8,395 nt of DNA from Verrucomicrobiia bacterium (lineage in GTDB: Bacteria > Verrucomicrobiota > Verrucomicrobiia > Limisphaerales > UBA1319), in contig JADGRT010000097.1 in NCBI GenBank assembly GCA_017880715.1, positions 1 to 8,395 of the forward strand. The letters run 5' to 3'. A program made the translations under genes and the position numbers. This document shows, in pieces, positions 6,538-8,395 of the stretch. The first letter of the stretch is position 1. The number at the start of each line of letters is the position of its first letter. The notes under the pieces were generated by a model, which was given only the letters and a program-made list of their open reading frames with translations, had not been told where the DNA came from and ran no database searches.

Positions 6538-6596
6538 ACCGAGACAGCGATACCACTTCGAATCGAGCCAATCCCCCCCGCCCTTTGCTCGCGACA

Positions 6597-6625
6597 AAGT
6601 TTTGTTGCATATGCAACAAAACTTG
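6597..6625. repeat. Perfect 22-bp palindrome with short flanking extension
   Basis: Bases 6601-6622 are perfectly self-complementary, with half-site TTTTGTTGCAT. After one unpaired T (6600), AAG (6597-6599) pairs with CTT (6623-6625). It has no loop, unlike the GTAG elements. A two-fold TTGCATATGCAA core is the shape of an operator for a dimeric regulator, for example of the MarR type, but no regulator or target gene starts close by. It could instead be a two-way terminator or a dispersed repeat. Confidence 0.7.
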
Positions 6626-6759
6626 GTTGCCGGGAGAATGACGCCGGTTTGAGCGAATGTGGGCGGATTGAGATGGTTGAAGAGGCTTGGCGCGCCCGTC
6701 CTCGGGGCAGCAACGCGCAATTGCCAACGAGCCCTGGAAAGATCCTTTGGCTTTGAGGC

Positions 6760-6865
6760 CATGCTTACGGCCCATGAACCAGCCTGTGGTAGGGCGGCGC
6801 TGCTGCGCCGCCCTGATATTTGGGCTGAGCGGCAGCTCAGCCCTACCCGGTTCATGGGAAGCATG
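6760..6865. repeat. Outer inverted repeat enclosing element D
   Basis: CATGCTT (6760-6766), then ACGG, then CCCATGAACC (6771-6780) on the left is mirrored by GGTTCATGGG (6849-6858) and AAGCATG (6859-6865) on the right. This gives 17 paired bases per side with one 4-base bulge. The right arm abuts element D directly, leaving one base. Confidence 0.8.
6788..6847. repeat. Paired-hairpin element D (REPIN-like, GTAGGGC...GCCCTAC)
   Basis: Hairpin 1 is AGGGCGGCGC (6791-6800) with GCGCCGCCCT (6805-6814), a perfect 10-bp stem with a TGCT loop. Hairpin 2 is GGGCTGAGC (6822-6830) with GCTCAGCCC (6835-6843), a 9-bp stem. The outermost GGTAGGGC (6788-6795) also pairs with GCCCTACC (6840-6847). The first unit matches that of element B almost base for base. 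It lies between two plus-strand genes. Confidence 0.82.
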
Positions 6866-6932
6866 ATAAAGGAAATCCCAGTCCCGGGGCGCGGTTGTAG
6901 GCCTGGTCCCCTGACCGGGCGGGTTTTCAAAC

Positions 6933-7661
6933 ATGACAAGTCAGACCCGCACTCTTCCGATTGCGCCAAACCCGTCGACCGTGTCCATCGACGATTTGAT
7001 ACTGACCGTTCGTGGCGAGCGCGCGATTCTGGCGGGCGACTTGGCCGCGATCTATGGCGTGGCAACTCGCGCCCTCAATCAAGCCGTCAAACGCAATGTC
7101 GAGCGCTTTCCTGGCGACTTCGCTTTCCGAGTGACGCCTCAGGAGTTCGCCGCCCTCCAGTCGCAGCGCCTAGTCCAGTCAGACGGTCGCGCGGCTTTAA
7201 GATCACAGATTGTGATCTTAAAGCGCGGACAACATGCCAAGTACCCGCCGCTCGCCTTCACCAAGCACGGTGCCATCATGGCTGCCAATGTCCTGAATTC
7301 CCGGGAAGCAGTCGCCATGAGCGTGTATGTCGTGCGGGCGTTCGTGAAGCAGCGCGAGACCGTCGCCGCGAACCAGGCCGTCCTCAAGCGGCTTGCGGAA
7401 CTCGACACGAGCCTGCTGCAACACGAGCGAAAACGAGTTTTTCGGTGGACATGCCCAAGATTGGCGCATTTCATGCTGCTCGGAAACGGCATTTTTGATT
7501 TATATCGTGAGCAGGTCAAGAGTGCGATAATCATCAATAACCATAGGGGTGCTTGGCATTTTTGCCTTCACAATGACCGGACGCTAGTGAGGTCGTTTAT
7601 GTCTTGGCAGCCGCCGGGGTGTTGGCATTCGACGTGGGTGTTCCGTCATCGCCCGTCTTGA
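6933..7661 (+). CDS. ORF6N-domain (KilA-N/ORF6N-type) protein with an aberrant C-terminal tail
   Basis: Residues about 20-160 match the ORF6N pattern: ILTVRGERAILAGDLAAIYGV (23-43), ALNQAVKRNVERFPGDFAFRVT (47-68), LRSQIVILKRG (89-99), YPPLAFTKHGAIMAANVLNS (104-123) and a helical end VYVVRAFVKQRE...LAELDTSLLQHE. ORF6N is a putative DNA-binding domain found in phage proteins and in stand-alone chromosomal genes; its exact role is unknown. Homology stops near residue 165 (base 7427). The remaining 77 residues are rich in Arg, Trp and His, show no family resemblance, and overlap the next coding frame in a different register, so the true C-terminus appears lost. The ribosome-binding site before ATG 6933 is weak (GGGCGGG). 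A 14-bp stem inverted repeat lies inside the coding sequence at 7194-7224. The truncated domain may still fold. Confidence 0.75.
   Translation: MTSQTRTLPIAPNPSTVSIDDLILTVRGERAILAGDLAAIYGVATRALNQAVKRNVERFPGDFAFRVTPQEFAALQSQRLVQSDGRAALRSQIVILKRGQHAKYPPLAFTKHGAIMAANVLNSREAVAMSVYVVRAFVKQRETVAANQAVLKRLAELDTSLLQHERKRVFRWTCPRLAHFMLLGNGIFDLYREQVKSAIIINNHRGAWHFCLHNDRTLVRSFMSWQPPGCWHSTWVFRHRPS
7194..7224. repeat. Intragenic 14-bp inverted repeat within the ORF6N gene
   Basis: GCTTTAAGATCACA (7194-7207) and TGTGATCTTAAAGC (7211-7224) are perfect reverse complements around a GAT loop. They encode the ALRSQIVILK part of the ORF6N domain. Confidence 0.85.
7428..7576. other. Unassigned junction between the ORF6N homology and the LVIVD frame
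   Basis: These 149 bases are visibly richer in A+T than the flanks. They contain stops in the LVIVD frame (the last is TGA at 7574-7576) and no recognisable motif in any frame. Most likely they join two truncated genes. Confidence 0.45.
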
Positions 7662-8395
7662 CGCGCGCTTACACAACTCCAAGCCGTGGTGGCGGCCAGG
7701 GCAACGGTATCTCGGTCGTCAGAGACGTGGTTCACAGCCGTGACATTATTTACACTGGCGACTACTTCGCTGGCCTTGTCGTGCTGCAAACCAAGGACAC
7801 GGAAGCTCCCAACATCCAAATCACAGACCCAACGGCTCTGCCTGTTTACACGAATGCTACAGGAAGCCTGAACCTGGCGGGCACCGCTTCCGACAACGTG
7901 GGTTTGACGCGTGTCACTTGGTCGAACGATCGCGGTGGTGGTGGTGACGCAACGGGCACGATCAGTTGGTCTGTCAGCGTCATCTCTGGCCCGGCGAGCT
8001 TGTCCAACAACGTACTGGTTCTGCTCGGCGTTGGGGCCGTGACCGTGCAGGCTAGCCAGCCGGGAGACGATTTATTCAATCCAGCTTTAACGACAAACGT
8101 GAGCTTCACCGTGGCCAAGGCGGACCAAGCCATTGCCTTTCCCGTGGTGCCCGACAAGTTGGCAGGCGACCCACCCCCGTCATTCGCTTTGAGCGCCACG
8201 GCCAGTTCCGGTCTGCCGGTGTATTTCGACATCGTGTCCGGCCCGGCGGTGCTGGACACCAATGAGGTGACGTTATTGGGCGGCGACATGGTGACGGTCA
8301 GCGCGTGGCAACCGGGCAACTCGAATTACCACGCGGCCGCGACGGTGCAGCGCAGTTGTAACGTGGCCAAGCTTACGGGACTATGGTTTCAAGAA
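7577..8395 (+). CDS. Fragment of a large secreted LVIVD-propeller / Ig-like / MBG-repeat protein, open at both ends
   Basis: After TGA 7574-7576 one frame stays open for 273 codons to the window edge. It begins with two LVIVD-type blade segments: EVVYVLAAAGVLAFDVGVP and, further on, VVRDVVHSRDIIYTGDYFAG followed by LVVLQTKD. An Ig-like module follows, starting EAPNIQITDP and including LNLAGTASDNVGLTRVTWSN, ending near base 7969. Then come two MBG-like repeats: SVISGPASLSNNV...VTVQASQPGDD, and FALSATASSGLPVYFDIVSG...VTVSAWQPGNSNYHAAATV. Such modules build surface or secreted adhesion and binding proteins. There is no signal peptide, and only internal TTG/GTG codons without a ribosome-binding site serve as possible starts, so the N-terminus is missing; the C-terminus lies outside the window. 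The Ig-like module appears cut short where it meets the first MBG repeat. Family assignments are by motif resemblance. Confidence 0.7.

Larger units (their letters stand above)
6517..6932. other. Non-coding stretch between the M2 peptidase and the ORF6N gene
   Basis: No convincing gene lies in these 416 bases; short frames on both strands have no recognisable motif. The stretch holds the small post-stop hairpin, a perfect 22-bp palindrome at 6601-6622, and element D with its outer inverted repeat (6760-6865). The rest (about 6626-6759 and 6866-6932) shows nothing I can name. Its repeat content suggests a build-up of palindromic elements. Confidence 0.6.

Noticed and set aside
725..6865. The palindromic elements as a CRISPR array or attC-type cassette sites
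   Set aside because: They are dispersed at intervals of 1-2 kb with no regular spacers, no cas genes, no integrase, and no consistent cassette boundaries.
4774..7065. A 763-codon open frame on the minus strand opposite the M2 peptidase and beyond
   Set aside because: It is the antisense shadow of a high-GC gene. No family motifs, Arg/Pro/His-rich composition, and it crosses intergenic palindromes; the plus-strand M2 protein has a complete catalytic site.
6659..7498. A 279-codon plus-strand frame overlapping the ORF6N gene
   Set aside because: It reads through element D and the ORF6N gene in the wrong register; the ORF6N frame carries the conserved domain.
7846..8319. A 157-codon minus-strand frame near the window end
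   Set aside because: Antisense of the LVIVD/Ig/MBG frame, which has recognisable repeat motifs and stays open to the edge.

Overview
The window looks like a chromosomal stretch from an environmental, high-GC, Gram-negative bacterium. The best guess is a member of the Verrucomicrobiota/Planctomycetota group, perhaps Pedosphaeraceae/Limisphaerales-like. The guess rests on the gene style: Tat-signal Gfo/Idh/MocA and aldo/keto reductase proteins, a small CxxCH multihaem protein, and LVIVD/Ig/MBG-type secreted repeat proteins. It also rests on dispersed GTAG-headed palindromes between genes. No rRNA, tRNA, CRISPR array or complete insertion sequence is visible. The taxonomic call is inference.

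Layout. (1) 1-648 holds two gene remnants: the N-terminal third of a nitrilase-family hydrolase, and a Gfo/Idh/MocA oxidoreductase reduced to its Tat leader joined out of frame to its C-terminus. (2) 649-944 is intergenic and carries paired-hairpin element A. (3) 945-2753 is a same-strand pair: a Tat-exported aldo/keto reductase-like protein and a four-CxxCH cytochrome c, probably one operon working outside the cytoplasmic membrane. (4) 2765-3001 is a polysaccharide deacetylase fragment ending in element B. (5) 3104-4426 (minus strand) is a tandem, two-domain adenylate kinase. (6) 4427-4716 is a divergent intergenic region with element C. (7) 4717-6516 is an intact M2-family (ACE-like) zinc peptidyl-dipeptidase with a signal peptide. 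(8) 6517-6932 is non-coding, with a perfect 22-bp palindrome and element D. (9) 6933-7661 is an ORF6N-domain protein whose C-terminal tail looks replaced. (10) 7577-8395 is an open frame that lacks a start and runs off the window: LVIVD propeller repeats, an Ig-like module and MBG-like repeats of a large secreted protein.

Two themes stand out. First, four intergenic elements share one architecture: 5'-GTAG plus a hairpin, then an inverted second unit, ending (or nearly ending) in CTAC. This matches REP/REPIN elements mobilised by RAYT (TnpA-REP) transposases, but the stems belong to three different sequence groups. Three of the four also have an additional, unrelated inverted repeat around or across them. 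Second, five of the nine gene loci are broken (nitrilase, Gfo/Idh, deacetylase, ORF6N tail, start of the LVIVD protein) while their neighbours are intact. This suggests repeated small deletions or template switches in an unstable region, or assembly chimerism. The intact genes have no obvious common pathway beyond the reductase-cytochrome pair.
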